Shown in pieces: positions 27,053-35,676 of a stretch of 64,000 nt of DNA. Source of the DNA: Collimonas sp. PA-H2. Its GTDB lineage: Bacteria > Pseudomonadota > Gammaproteobacteria > Burkholderiales > Burkholderiaceae_D. The stretch's first letter is position 1. Each line of letters opens with the position of its first letter. The stretch is taken from positions 434,001 through 498,000 of the forward strand of contig NZ_PDBX01000001.1 in assembly GCF_002564105.1 (NCBI RefSeq). Reading direction: 5' to 3'. The translations under genes were made by a program, and so were the position numbers. The notes below the pieces were generated by a model, which did not search any database, was not told the origin of the DNA, and saw nothing but the letters and a program-made list of their open reading frames with translations.

Positions 27053-27081
27053 GCGGGCAGCCGATTCACCTGGCTGCCCGC
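27053..27081 (-). terminator. Strong hairpin after the EF-hand gene
   Basis: A perfect 10-bp stem (GCGGGCAGCC/GGCTGCCCGC) with a 9-base loop is followed on the minus strand by AATTTTA. It should at least partly terminate the capsid-sheath transcript before the 27031 gene. Confidence 0.7.
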
Positions 27082-27113
27082 TGTATTGAAGTGTTAATTC
27101 AAGTTGAGAACGA

Positions 27114-27815
27114 TTACTTGCTCAAGCCCATCTTCCGATTCAGCCGCATCGACTTCATGCGGCGCATGGTGGCGCTGGCCGTGTGCGCCTTCATCTGCGC
27201 CTTGCGAATACTGACTTTCTGCTTGGCAGTCAGGCGAACCCGGCCCGAGATCCGCTTATTGATCCGCACCTTCTTGCCCTTGCGGATCACCATGCGCTTC
27301 TTGTAGGTGGCGTCCAGCACTGCATCGCTGCCCTCGTCGCCAAAAACAAAATTGTCGATATCGGCGCTCGACGCATCGTCGCCATCCGGCAAGCTAGCGG
27401 CCAGAAGATCCCGGATCCGGTCTGCGGCTGCTTCGTCCCAATCGTTCAGGAGCTTGCTACAATCCTCATCCGAGACACCCTTCTCGGCCAGGTAGTCCCA
27501 GGCGAATTCGAGCGCTGTTTCCAGCACGTCGGCTTCGTCGTCGCTCAGCTCACCGTCTTTGTTCGCATCGACCAGACCGACCATATTCGCCAGGAGGCGA
27601 TCAGCCAGAGTTTCATCTTCATCCAGATCATCGGTTTCGATCCACTCCTGGATGGTTGATGCCGTACCCAGTGCGATATGCGTAGCGGCATAGTCCGCCG
27701 CGGCATTGCTGTCTTCAGCATCAGACGCGGAATCCAGCACCGCCTGCCGGCCTTTATGCGCAACATCCTTGCTATGCAAGGTATTGCGAATCGCTGTTGC
27801 AGCTAAATGACTCAT
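27114..27815 (-). CDS. EF-hand-containing phage protein
   Basis: 233 residues from ATG 27815, preceded by AAAGGAAAA. Residues 83-94 form a textbook EF-hand calcium loop (DANKDGELSDDE, with Asp1, Asn3, Asp5, Gly6, Ser9, Glu12). It sits in a very acidic, helical central region. The last 60 residues switch to a strongly basic tail (MVIRKGKKVRINKRISGRVRL and further Arg/Lys clusters), suggesting nucleic-acid or capsid-surface contact. It lies immediately downstream of the sheath gene. Calcium-dependent assembly or an internal head/neck role is possible, but neither is shown by the sequence. Confidence 0.7.
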   Translation of the reverse strand: MSHLAATAIRNTLHSKDVAHKGRQAVLDSASDAEDSNAAADYAATHIALGTASTIQEWIETDDLDEDETLADRLLANMVGLVDANKDGELSDDEADVLETALEFAWDYLAEKGVSDEDCSKLLNDWDEAAADRIRDLLAASLPDGDDASSADIDNFVFGDEGSDAVLDATYKKRMVIRKGKKVRINKRISGRVRLTAKQKVSIRKAQMKAHTASATMRRMKSMRLNRKMGLSK

Positions 27816-27843
27816 CTTTTTCCTTTCATTTTGTAAAGCCCGA

Positions 27844-29463
27844 TTAGCGGGATAGTGTTTGGGTAACAAAGGTTTGGCGATTGGTGCCGTCGTATTTCAA
27901 TGAATAGGACACGTCCATACGATCTGCCGGCCGCAGCGCATTGGGCTGCACCACATACTGAAACGCTTCCCCGTCCATCTCAGTGCTGGGCACGATCCAT
28001 TTAGCGGTCTTGGCATCCTTAAACAGCTTTTTAAGAAAGGCATCGGTCTTTTTGACGGACACTTCCATGGGGAGCTGTAAAGCCTCTTTGGCAAAGCGCG
28101 TGACCCAATCATCGATCGAGCTGGACATATCCGCCACCGAGATCAGTTTCTTCATCGACACCGCCGTCTTAGCGCAGGTCAGCGAATCGCTGAACACGTA
28201 TTTGCCGCCGCCGTTGTATTTGACGTAGATCACCGGATTAATTTTGGCATCGGCCAGATCGCTCAAATCGTCGTCAGGCGAGCAGATCTGAACAATGCCC
28301 GTTCTATCCAGCGGCCAGTTTTTACCGGCAATGGGGTAGTTTTTAGGCGCAAAGCCATTGGCGTCCGTCTGGGCATTGCGCAAACAACGACGGGCCACGT
28401 TGTAAGCCGAGGTGCCGAGCACCACTTTGCCATTCAGACCTAGCGGGTCGTCTGACTTCAACGGCGCCCAGAATGCCTGGCAGTAGTGAGAATCGAAGTT
28501 CAGTTGCGCAATGAAGGCCATCGCCGCTTCCGGCGACAGTGTGCCTGGCACGTCCCAGGCAAATTGCCGGTTGGTATCATAGGCCAGCTGGGCCAACGCC
28601 GACAGCAGCGCCGACGCATGCGAACCGCCGCTGACAATATAGGCGTAGTCGTGCTCCGTTTTCTGCAGCAAATCCCGCGCGCGTGCAAAGTCCGACACCC
28701 CGTAGGCGGTGCTGCCCTCGGTAAAATAGGTCATCACAGGAGAGATGGCGAACTTGGGCCGGCCATTGGCATCCCGTCCGTAGGCATTCGATGTCGGCGC
28801 AATCTTGGCACCACTGCCCACCAGCACTTCAACGTTTTCTGTCGTGCGCTCCACCACGTCAGGCAAATAGGCGCTTTGCTGATAGTCGTCCAGCGCCTCC
28901 GGATTGAGCGATCCGACAAATTCGTAGAGCGTATTCCGATCCTTGTCGCGCAGACGCAGTGTCACCTGGCGATTGGCGACAGGTGCGCCATTTTCCGCGA
29001 TTGCATCGGCATGTAGCTCGATCACCACACCGTCGTTGTAGCACTCAAGATGCTTTACAGACAACAAAAATGGCTTATCGGTCGGCACATCAGGAGCAAT
29101 CGTAAATTGCAGGTCCGTCGCCGGTGCTTCCGGCTGGGCCACGATGATGGTCGACAGCACGGCGGTGCTGGTCGTCAGACGCTGTACTACCGCTGAAGCC
29201 GCGCCCTTTTGCAAGGCTTCATAGACGTGGATATGCGCCTCGTTCAGCGCTGACGCACGCAAGGACTCGCCACGACCCAGTTTCTTCTGAAAATTGCCGC
29301 GATTCACGCGAAACGGCTTATCGATGCGCCCGCGCGTCGCGCGCATGATGATGCCAAACACCTGATCGGAATTATCCGGTGCAAAGCCATCAGTCATATC
29401 CCGCAATGGGTTCAGTTGCACACCCGACTGGGAGCCAAGCTGCCGGTTAAATGCAGTAGACAT
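27844..29463 (-). CDS. Contractile tail sheath protein
   Basis: 539 residues, the usual size for a myovirus sheath. The C-terminal half has the typical sheath order: a conserved region with LSPEAAMAFIAQLN, ADAKINPVIYVKYNGGGKYVF, a helical linker DDWVTRFAKEALQLPMEV, then DAFLKKLFKDAK and a final beta strand. The sheath surrounds the tube and contracts to drive it through the host envelope. It is adjacent to the capsid gene cluster rather than the tail-tube gene, which differs from the usual sheath-tube pairing. Confidence 0.8.
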   Translation of the reverse strand: MSTAFNRQLGSQSGVQLNPLRDMTDGFAPDNSDQVFGIIMRATRGRIDKPFRVNRGNFQKKLGRGESLRASALNEAHIHVYEALQKGAASAVVQRLTTSTAVLSTIIVAQPEAPATDLQFTIAPDVPTDKPFLLSVKHLECYNDGVVIELHADAIAENGAPVANRQVTLRLRDKDRNTLYEFVGSLNPEALDDYQQSAYLPDVVERTTENVEVLVGSGAKIAPTSNAYGRDANGRPKFAISPVMTYFTEGSTAYGVSDFARARDLLQKTEHDYAYIVSGGSHASALLSALAQLAYDTNRQFAWDVPGTLSPEAAMAFIAQLNFDSHYCQAFWAPLKSDDPLGLNGKVVLGTSAYNVARRCLRNAQTDANGFAPKNYPIAGKNWPLDRTGIVQICSPDDDLSDLADAKINPVIYVKYNGGGKYVFSDSLTCAKTAVSMKKLISVADMSSSIDDWVTRFAKEALQLPMEVSVKKTDAFLKKLFKDAKTAKWIVPSTEMDGEAFQYVVQPNALRPADRMDVSYSLKYDGTNRQTFVTQTLSR

Positions 29464-29472
29464 AGAAAATCC

Positions 29473-29901
29473 TTATTTTTTGTCGGTATTGGCCGCGTCG
29501 TCCGCTGCTGTGTCTGCCAGCGACTTCGATTCAGCACCAGCCTTTTTCTGACCTTTACCGCCAGCAGAAACCTTGGCGATTACCTCATCAGGCTGGCCGT
29601 CGTCCAACGCATCCAATGCCATCGCATCGCCCCATTGGTTCAGTTCCGACAGCGAATCCACATCCGACGCAAAGCGCGTTAACTGGGCGTGATCCTTGAA
29701 GCTGATCTCGATCTGGTTGTCTGGCGCGCTGAAATTCGGATTTAGCTCGGCCCGGACATCGGGAAACACCAGGTTGCGCGGTGTGTTATTCGTAAGTCGC
29801 AAAGCGAGAGGAAATTCGGATTTTCCGAATGCCTCTTCGACCAATGCATTGACGCTCTTCCCCGTCAGGGAAGAAGCGCCCAAATGTAATGTGTTTGCCA
29901 T
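29473..29901 (-). CDS. Small phage virion protein between capsid and sheath
   Basis: 142 residues. The N-terminal 90 are beta-rich (FPLALRLTNNTPRNLVFPDV, QIEISFKDHAQLTRF). The C-terminal 40 form a charged, low-complexity Lys/Ala/Asp tail ending Ala-Asn-Thr-Asp-Lys-Lys. Its position directly after the major capsid gene suggests a head decoration or stabilising protein, but no family match is recognised. Confidence 0.6.
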   Translation of the reverse strand: MANTLHLGASSLTGKSVNALVEEAFGKSEFPLALRLTNNTPRNLVFPDVRAELNPNFSAPDNQIEISFKDHAQLTRFASDVDSLSELNQWGDAMALDALDDGQPDEVIAKVSAGGKGQKKAGAESKSLADTAADDAANTDKK

Positions 29902-29928
29902 TTGTGCTGCTCCTTCAATGTGGGTGGA

Positions 29929-31602
29929 TTAGTCGAGATTGATCACTTCGATGACAGCACATCCCATCGCGGACGGGAGATGTGGATTGACTGCCGTGAA
30001 ATTGCGCGCATAGAAGCCCTGCTTGTAGCGTTGGTCTTCGTCGGCGTTCATGTTGATCAACATCGGCGCCACGGCGTCGCCGAGGACGAACGGGTTGCGC
30101 GCCACCTGGGTCGAACGGCCGATACAAATGATCCGCGATGTTTTATGGTCCACATCCACAATACGCGGCGAGTAGTACACCTCGTACAGGCCAAACAGGC
30201 GACCGACGCGATAGATGCCAGGCCGCGCAGTGACGCCCGATGGCGTAAACAACGTGCTAGGCAGGCCCAGGAGCATCGCCGCCATCTTCTTCGACACGTA
30301 CAAATGGGTAATGCCGTGATCCATCGTGTCTTCGGCCATCTGCTGGCTGGCTGCACCGAGGATGCAAGAGCCGTCCTGCCAGATCTGTGCGCGGGTCTTT
30401 TCCAGACCTTGGGTATCCCACTTGAAATCCCAGACCATGGCATTGTTGGCGCCAATCCGCGCGGCCTTCTCCAACACCTGGTAGTGACGCTCATTGGCGA
30501 ACTGGTTACGAATGGCCAGCATGGACTCGCCCATGGGATTCAAGCCGATTTCATTGGCCATCTGCGTTTGGCTATCTGTCGATACAAAGGCGTTGGCCTT
30601 CCATGGCGAGGCGCGCAAGATAAAGCGCGTCGCAATGGTATTGACGATCGGGATAATGCCTTTGTTGTTCTCGAAGTCGATCACCGCTTCAGCAATCACT
30701 GGGGTGTTCGCTGGCAAGGCCGGTACAGTCGTCACTTTCACCGCGCCGGTATCCGAATTCATCGAACCGGACACGGTAAAGAGCGTACTGCCCAGACGCA
30801 CATAGCCACTGATCGGCGAGGCAGACGCCGGCGCGTCCGCGCTGGTTTCCTTCGCCACTGGCAAACCGTTGATGTAGATGATGGTACGGCCCTTGAGCAA
30901 CTTGGCCGACGGCGCATCCTGGTCGCAGGTATCCGCGGTCAGTTGAATCGGCGTCACCTTACCGCCGAAGTCGTCACCGGTGCGTTTCAGCAAGTGGGTG
31001 CGCTGTGCCGAGGTATAGGCTCGACCGCTCAAGACACCATCCATCAGGTCACCGGCACCATAATGGCCGAAGGTGCTACCAGCTTCATGCGAGACGATCA
31101 CCAGCGGCGCTTCATTGGAGCCGATATCGGCAGGTAGGTAATTGGCAACCGGAATGGCTTCGGCCATTGCTGCCGTGATCGAGATTACGGCGCGATTTTG
31201 CTGCAGCGACATCGGATCGTGCGCCAAGTTAGACGCCGAGTCGAGCTTATACCTGGATCGGGCATTTTCTGAGGTTGCATAGGCTTGATGAATAGCCCAT
31301 TGCAACACGTCTGCGGTTGGCTCGACGCCATGTTCCGCTTCGTAGAAGGCTGCGCCATCCAGAATTGCTCCCGCGATGCCGGCACGGCCATCGCCCGACT
31401 CATCGAAGAGGATCTGCAGGTCCTCTGGAACCTCGACACCAGTAATCGATGCGGACAGGCTCTGTGCATCGGCAATGAATGCGCCGGCGCTGGCAGAATC
31501 AAACACGCCGGTGCTGCTGACCGCCGTTTCCTTCAACTTCGTGTAAAACGTACTGACTTTTTCTGTTTTTGCGTTGTTATATTCCGCATGTTGCTTTGGC
31601 AT
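29929..31602 (-). CDS. Major capsid protein
   Basis: 557 residues with an AAGGGTGATC ribosome-binding site. Features of HK97-fold major capsid proteins of large myoviruses include an N-terminal helical delta-like region, a central PVANYLPADIGSNEAPLVIVSHE, and WDFKWDTQGLEKTRAQIWQDG. The C-terminal domain has YVSKKMAAMLLGLPSTLFTP, GRLFGLYEVYYSPRIVDVD and ARNPFVLGDAVAPMLI. It should form the head shell. Its own upstream element (31700-31720) suggests that it starts an operon with the 29473, sheath and EF-hand genes. Confidence 0.75.
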   Translation of the reverse strand: MPKQHAEYNNAKTEKVSTFYTKLKETAVSSTGVFDSASAGAFIADAQSLSASITGVEVPEDLQILFDESGDGRAGIAGAILDGAAFYEAEHGVEPTADVLQWAIHQAYATSENARSRYKLDSASNLAHDPMSLQQNRAVISITAAMAEAIPVANYLPADIGSNEAPLVIVSHEAGSTFGHYGAGDLMDGVLSGRAYTSAQRTHLLKRTGDDFGGKVTPIQLTADTCDQDAPSAKLLKGRTIIYINGLPVAKETSADAPASASPISGYVRLGSTLFTVSGSMNSDTGAVKVTTVPALPANTPVIAEAVIDFENNKGIIPIVNTIATRFILRASPWKANAFVSTDSQTQMANEIGLNPMGESMLAIRNQFANERHYQVLEKAARIGANNAMVWDFKWDTQGLEKTRAQIWQDGSCILGAASQQMAEDTMDHGITHLYVSKKMAAMLLGLPSTLFTPSGVTARPGIYRVGRLFGLYEVYYSPRIVDVDHKTSRIICIGRSTQVARNPFVLGDAVAPMLINMNADEDQRYKQGFYARNFTAVNPHLPSAMGCAVIEVINLD

Positions 31603-31699
31603 AGATCACCCTTGTCGTAATTAAGATTTGCCCCAATGTCGGCGCAGGTGAAGTACCCACGCGGTATGTGCAATTCCATTATTACGCGGTGACGTAGTG

Positions 31700-31720
31700 C
31701 TACTTTTGAAGGTTTTCCAT
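31700..31720 (-). promoter_or_regulatory. ATGGAAAACC element 109 bases upstream of the capsid gene
   Basis: On the minus strand CGAAGATGGAAAACCT, identical over 16 bases to the copy upstream of the tail-tube gene. It lies 11 bases after the stop of the 31732 gene. If translated, it encodes Met-Glu-Asn-Leu-Gln-Lys-stop. Probably a phage-specific promoter or control element. Confidence 0.55.
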
Positions 31721-31731
31721 CTTCGCGGGAT

Positions 31732-32208
31732 TTAGGCCAATGCCGCAATATCCTCCGTGATGGCAGCAATGGCGACATCCAGTGCAGCCGATTTTTCCTG
31801 CAGGGCGATCTCCATTTTGGGCGCCGCCGTGCGTATGCTGTCCGGCAACTGGATACGCACCTTCGCCATGGCGGCCTGGAACTTGGAACGGCCGGCATCC
31901 ATCATGCCGACCATCTCGCCAATGGCGGCCACCTGGTCGTCCTGATGCTTGAGCGGCACGACCTTCCCATTCAGTTTCACTTGAAAAATATCCCCCGATT
32001 GTTTAATGGAAAACGTCACCACCTGGCTATCGGCGAACGTCAGTACCATTTCCCGGTAGGACACGCCGGATGAGCGTTTGATATTGGGAGAGATGTCGCC
32101 CTGGACAATGTGCGAGCCCGCACGCGCGAAGTAGCGCACTACCGCGCGAGTTGCTGCATCTTTCTTGCTGCCCATGTCGTCAAAACTGAAAATGAGGTTC
32201 TTTGCCAT
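31732..32208 (-). CDS. Hypothetical phage protein
   Basis: 158 residues. The first 90 are mixed alpha/beta with RAVVRYFARAGSHIV and YREMVLTFADSQVVTFSIKQSGDIFQVKL, followed by a helical C-terminus (FQAAMAKVRIQLPDSI; LDVAIAAITEDIAALA). No family recognised. It is the last gene of the tube-hub-spike string and is followed by the element at 31700-31720, so it is expressed with the tail genes rather than with the capsid. Confidence 0.55.
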   Translation of the reverse strand: MAKNLIFSFDDMGSKKDAATRAVVRYFARAGSHIVQGDISPNIKRSSGVSYREMVLTFADSQVVTFSIKQSGDIFQVKLNGKVVPLKHQDDQVAAIGEMVGMMDAGRSKFQAAMAKVRIQLPDSIRTAAPKMEIALQEKSAALDVAIAAITEDIAALA

Positions 32209-32229
32209 TTCTTTCCTAAGTGAATTTGA

Positions 32230-32820
32230 TTATGCTTTTGCCGGGCCAGTAGGTGGGCCGTCGTGTTCTTCGTGACGGTGCGATTCGACCCCGATGCCAT
32301 TGCTGATAATCTCGCCACCAGTATTCTCAATACCGCCTTGTATCTTGGCCGATGCCCCGCCGCTGCCGGAACCTGCCAACCCGCCTTGATACGTGAGCAG
32401 TCCAATGGAAGTAACCTTTTCGGAAAACGTTGCCTGCGGCGTTTTAACGTCGACCATTTCACTGGCATTGATCTCGTAGCGCGCGCAGTTAACGCGAAAT
32501 ATCCCGTCCGCGGTCAGCTCGATATTCGCGTGATGCCAGCGCCGCCAGTCAATCGCGTTGCCGGCCCTAGCATTGCGAAAGCCGGTAATGATCGGGTAGC
32601 GCGGGTCGCCACCCTCGAATGCCAGCCACACCAGATCGCCTGGTAGGATCTCAATTTCGGTCGCATGGCTGGCCGCACGGCTCTTGTCGCCAATCGGATA
32701 TTCAATCTCCGCCAACGGCAGCACATCGGCGCCATCCGTCAGGCCGGGAATCTCGACACGGCACTCGCGCGAGGCCGCCAAGTAGGACCGGACGATGCCG
32801 GGAACACGGGAAGGCAGCAT
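32230..32820 (-). CDS. Baseplate spike protein (gpV/gp45-like)
   Basis: 196 residues. An OB-fold-like N-terminal domain (VPGIVRSYLAASRECRVEIPG; ILPGDLVWLAFEGGDPRYPIITGF) is followed by a repetitive beta-helix-like part (GIFRVNCARYEINASEMVDVKTPQATF). The tip ISNGIGVESHRHEEHDGPPT carries a His-x-His and further His/Glu residues suited to binding a metal ion at the spike apex. This is the layout of the membrane-piercing spike of contractile tails. It directly follows the hub gene. Confidence 0.8.
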   Translation of the reverse strand: MLPSRVPGIVRSYLAASRECRVEIPGLTDGADVLPLAEIEYPIGDKSRAASHATEIEILPGDLVWLAFEGGDPRYPIITGFRNARAGNAIDWRRWHHANIELTADGIFRVNCARYEINASEMVDVKTPQATFSEKVTSIGLLTYQGGLAGSGSGGASAKIQGGIENTGGEIISNGIGVESHRHEEHDGPPTGPAKA

Positions 32821-32823
32821 GAC

Positions 32824-33717
32824 TTACTCTTCCAAAGTGCCAAGCCAGAACTTGGAATACAGGCGGCAATCACCGCCGTCCGATCCACTCTCGAAGGCAT
32901 GAGCAGCGGTGATGATGGCGTAGTTGACACGTTCTATCTGGATGACCTTGCCGGCATTGACGGTCGGCAGATAGTCAGATTTCAAGATTTTTTTCTGAAT
33001 CAAGGCGCGCGTCATGTTCCACAGAATGCGGGTATCGGTCCTTGGCTGATAACCGATAGCACGCACTTTGGAACGATTGCCATAGACAAATGCGCCGGAG
33101 GCATCAATCGAAAAGAAAGACGGCACCTCGTGGCGCTCCATGAAGCCGCTATCGATATTCTCAGTCGTATCTTGCTCCAAGCGCAATATCGGCTCTTGCT
33201 TGAAAATGTCCTGCAGGCGAATGAACGTGACTTCACGACCATCGGTATAAATCGCTCCGCCCTCTTCCTGCAGCACCTTGGCGACTTCGTAGCTCGGCAC
33301 GCCGCCGGCGTAACAGGCAAAGCGGGCAATCGGATAGTCCGCATTAATTTTGACGCGCGCGCCGCATGCGCCGTAAATACTGCCCAGCGTCGCGCTCTCC
33401 TTGATCACTGCCGTCTTACGACGGAAGGCTATTTGATGACATGGATCAAACAGCGCCACAATGTGCAAAGCAGCCATCTGGTCGCTTCCCTGGACGTTGG
33501 CCGACACCTTGCTGCGTTGAACCTGAACGATACGAAATTCGTAGCCCTCACTAGCTATGCGGATGGTTTCACCTTGCTTGAGCCCCGCGACCGTTGCGTC
33601 GGTCGCTCTGACGATCGCTTCCAGCGTCATCGGCACCGGCGCCAGATCGGAATGCAAGCAGGCGCTCAGCAGCAGATCGCCGCGCAGCACCGTACCGGAG
33701 GACAAAATCAGTTGCAT
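32824..33717 (-). CDS. Baseplate hub protein (gp27/gpD-like)
   Basis: 297 residues. The N-terminus GTVLRGDLLLSACLHSDLAPVPMTLEA and following beta-rich segments resemble hub proteins that form the trimer under the tube and hold the spike. The central IYGACGARVKINADYPIARFACYAGGVPS and EVAKVLQEEGGAIYTDG match the region typical of gpD-like hubs, where domain swaps occur. The spike gene starts 3 bases after its stop. Confidence 0.75.
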   Translation of the reverse strand: MQLILSSGTVLRGDLLLSACLHSDLAPVPMTLEAIVRATDATVAGLKQGETIRIASEGYEFRIVQVQRSKVSANVQGSDQMAALHIVALFDPCHQIAFRRKTAVIKESATLGSIYGACGARVKINADYPIARFACYAGGVPSYEVAKVLQEEGGAIYTDGREVTFIRLQDIFKQEPILRLEQDTTENIDSGFMERHEVPSFFSIDASGAFVYGNRSKVRAIGYQPRTDTRILWNMTRALIQKKILKSDYLPTVNAGKVIQIERVNYAIITAAHAFESGSDGGDCRLYSKFWLGTLEE

Positions 33718-33720
33718 GCG

Positions 33721-34206
33721 CTATACCGTCACGATAGGCATGCAGAACATCAAGCGCTGCACGTCCGTCTCTTTTTGGACGATGTCCTGGGCAATCTCGG
33801 ATGCCGAGCGGCCATAGACGTCCACACCCAGTGAGCGGGACGCTTCCAGGTAGACGGCGTTTTCTCGCTCGACGTAGAGGATGAACAATGAACGCACAAT
33901 CGCCCATTCGCTCTGCGTCAACGGCGTATCTAGCTCTACGAAATCGCTCGAGGGATACAGGTTGTCCGGAACGGGAAAGCGCGGATACGACGATGAAGAC
34001 TCCCAGGGGTCACGCGCCTCAGACGGCATTACTGCGACGGGAACCGCCGGCAGTAAAGCATCAAACGGCCCGTAGCCGCCGCAGTATCTGGCGGCGGCCA
34101 GCGCCTGTGCAAGCACCGTTTCTTCTTCTAGCACGATGCCTACCGGGCGCTCTGCTCCGCAAAAGAGCAATGCCAGCGCCTTCAGCGTTTTAGAAAACTC
34201 CCCCAT
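33721..34206 (-). CDS. Phage tail protein of unknown function between tube and hub
   Basis: 161 residues from ATG 34206, directly after the tail-tube gene. Middle region hydrophobic/helical (LKALALLFCGAERPVGIVLEEE). The C-terminal half (TQSEWAIVRSLFILYVERENAVYLEASRSLG) ends FCMPIVTV. The position resembles small tail-assembly or baseplate proteins. No family name can be supported. Upstream in-frame starts overlap the tube gene and are less likely. Confidence 0.6.
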   Translation of the reverse strand: MGEFSKTLKALALLFCGAERPVGIVLEEETVLAQALAAARYCGGYGPFDALLPAVPVAVMPSEARDPWESSSSYPRFPVPDNLYPSSDFVELDTPLTQSEWAIVRSLFILYVERENAVYLEASRSLGVDVYGRSASEIAQDIVQKETDVQRLMFCMPIVTV

Positions 34207-34211
34207 GGCGC

Positions 34212-34700
34212 TTAAGTATTGCCCGGAATTTCTTCGTTGAAGTAATGGAAAAACAGCGTTCCCGAGATATTGAGCACCTGCGAACGGTTTTCCCAATCGC
34301 GGTCTGGGTTATCCAGCTGGATGAAGCAGTCGTAGATCGGTTTAGCGACGGAGAACTTGGACGGCGTGCCTTCGTACACCTTGGCATTGAACTTGCCGCC
34401 GGTACGGATCAGGTTCAGCATCATTTTGGAGACATGACCGGCCTTGGTCTCCATCAAGGTGATTTGGCCTTGCTGATTGATTTTGACCTGCTGCGCCTCC
34501 CACTTCGCCGCGCCGAGCGGCATGGGGATTTCAATTTCGCCGGCGCTGGAGAGCTCAGGCCACGGAAACTGCTTGGTCAACAGCCACATCTGCTCAAAGC
34601 CCTCGATTTCAAAGGCGGCATCGCTGGAGATAGCTTTGTCGCCCATCGCCCGGGTGGTGTTGTAGAGGCTCTGCAGGTAAGCTGGATTGGATACGGTCAT
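34212..34700 (-). CDS. Tail tube protein
   Basis: 162 residues with a GAGGGCACC ribosome-binding site. It has the compact beta-rich character of contractile tail tube proteins: IEGFEQMWLLTKQFPWPELS, GEIEIPMPLGAAKWEAQQVKINQQG, and a C-terminal VLNISGTLFFHYFNEEIPG strand pair. It heads the tube-hub-spike operon just after the ATGGAAAACC element. This is the point where the phage module is interrupted by the response regulator and hut cassette. Confidence 0.75.
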   Translation of the reverse strand: MTVSNPAYLQSLYNTTRAMGDKAISSDAAFEIEGFEQMWLLTKQFPWPELSSAGEIEIPMPLGAAKWEAQQVKINQQGQITLMETKAGHVSKMMLNLIRTGGKFNAKVYEGTPSKFSVAKPIYDCFIQLDNPDRDWENRSQVLNISGTLFFHYFNEEIPGNT

Positions 34701-34707
34701 GGTGCCC

Positions 34708-34779
34708 TCAAGCGGGTAAGTTAGATAATGCGCCTAACTTTACCGGCTCATAAAGGCCAAGAACGAGGAGGTTTTCCAT
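34708..34779 (-). promoter_or_regulatory. ATGGAAAACC element and 23-codon leader upstream of the tail tube gene
   Basis: The minus strand reads TATATACCGAAGATGGAAAA then CCTCC. From its ATG a 23-codon frame (MENLLVLGLYEPVKLG and onwards) ends with TGA abutting the tube gene's ribosome-binding site. It lies 18 bases after the response regulator stop. The layout fits an operon-head promoter or a translated leader. Confidence 0.55.
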
Positions 34780-34797
34780 CTTCGGTATATAAAGATG

Positions 34798-35511
34798 TTA
34801 GGAATTCTCTTCGCTAATTCCTATAGGGTTTATTTTCTCTAGTCGGTAACCATAGCAATAGACAGTAGCGAGTCGATAGCCATTTTCTGGTCGTAGTTGT
34901 AGTTTAGTCCGTAAGCGGGAAACATGTGTATCAATGGTACGGGATGAAATGGCTATGCCGCGCGACCATACCGTCTCAAGGATATAGGTACGTGAAAGCG
35001 CATGATCCAGATTTCTAAAAAACAACAATGCAAGTTCAAATTCCTTTTGCGTAATCTCGATGAATTTGCCCGCCAAGATCAAGCGACCGGCGCGTGTTTC
35101 GAATAGATAATCGCCAAATGCGAGTTTATTACTCAAATTTTGAATTGGATAGGCGCGTCGTAACAAGGCTTGTACGCGCGCAATCAGTTCACCATGGCGG
35201 ATCGGTTTGATTATGTAGTCGTCGGCCCCCGCCGCCAGGGCTGCAACGATGTCATCCTCACTCGCACGACTGGTGATAAACAAGACTGGCAGAATCTTGG
35301 GAAATTTTTCTCTTATCCAGAGTAATACCTCGATTCCACTGAAATCTGGTCCTAGCCAATCTAGAATCAACATATCGTAGCTCTCTCTACGCAGCTGCTC
35401 CAATATTTCTTTACCGCTTTGATACGAATGACAAACATGTCCGACGGACGCGAGTACTTGGCAACTTAACCCGGTTTGACTGGAATCGTCATAAAGCACA
35501 GCAATTTTCAT
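34798..35511 (-). CDS. Orphan OmpR-type response regulator, phage-adjacent copy A
   Basis: About 237 residues from ATG 35511. Receiver domain with Asp51 (LILDWLGPDFSG), Thr80 and Lys102, and winged helix with EITQKEFELALLFFR and SSRTIDTHVSRLRTKL. The first acidic-pocket position is Tyr7 (Leu-Tyr-Asp-Asp) where its relatives have Asp or Glu, which may weaken metal binding and phosphorylation. It is closely related to 52793-53506 (shared QSGKEIL, RESYD, LLRRAYPI and LRPENGYRL) and less so to 18440-19183. No kinase gene is adjacent. It ends 18 bases before the element that precedes the tail-tube operon. By eye it is more AT-rich than the phage genes around it. Confidence 0.85.
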   Translation of the reverse strand: MKIAVLYDDSSQTGLSCQVLASVGHVCHSYQSGKEILEQLRRESYDMLILDWLGPDFSGIEVLLWIREKFPKILPVLFITSRASEDDIVAALAAGADDYIIKPIRHGELIARVQALLRRAYPIQNLSNKLAFGDYLFETRAGRLILAGKFIEITQKEFELALLFFRNLDHALSRTYILETVWSRGIAISSRTIDTHVSRLRTKLQLRPENGYRLATVYCYGYRLEKINPIGISEENS

Positions 35512-35676
35512 ATAGTCCGCTCGTACCCGCCGGAGCCATCTACTAAGGTGAATGGCAACAAACACCAAAAATAGCAACTTGCCGTTGAAATACTCTCCAA
35601 TCGCATTAAAGTCATTGGTGAGTGAATAGGGGCCACAAAAAAGCTCCGCGTCCGAAGCCTTTTTGTTTTTAATCTG

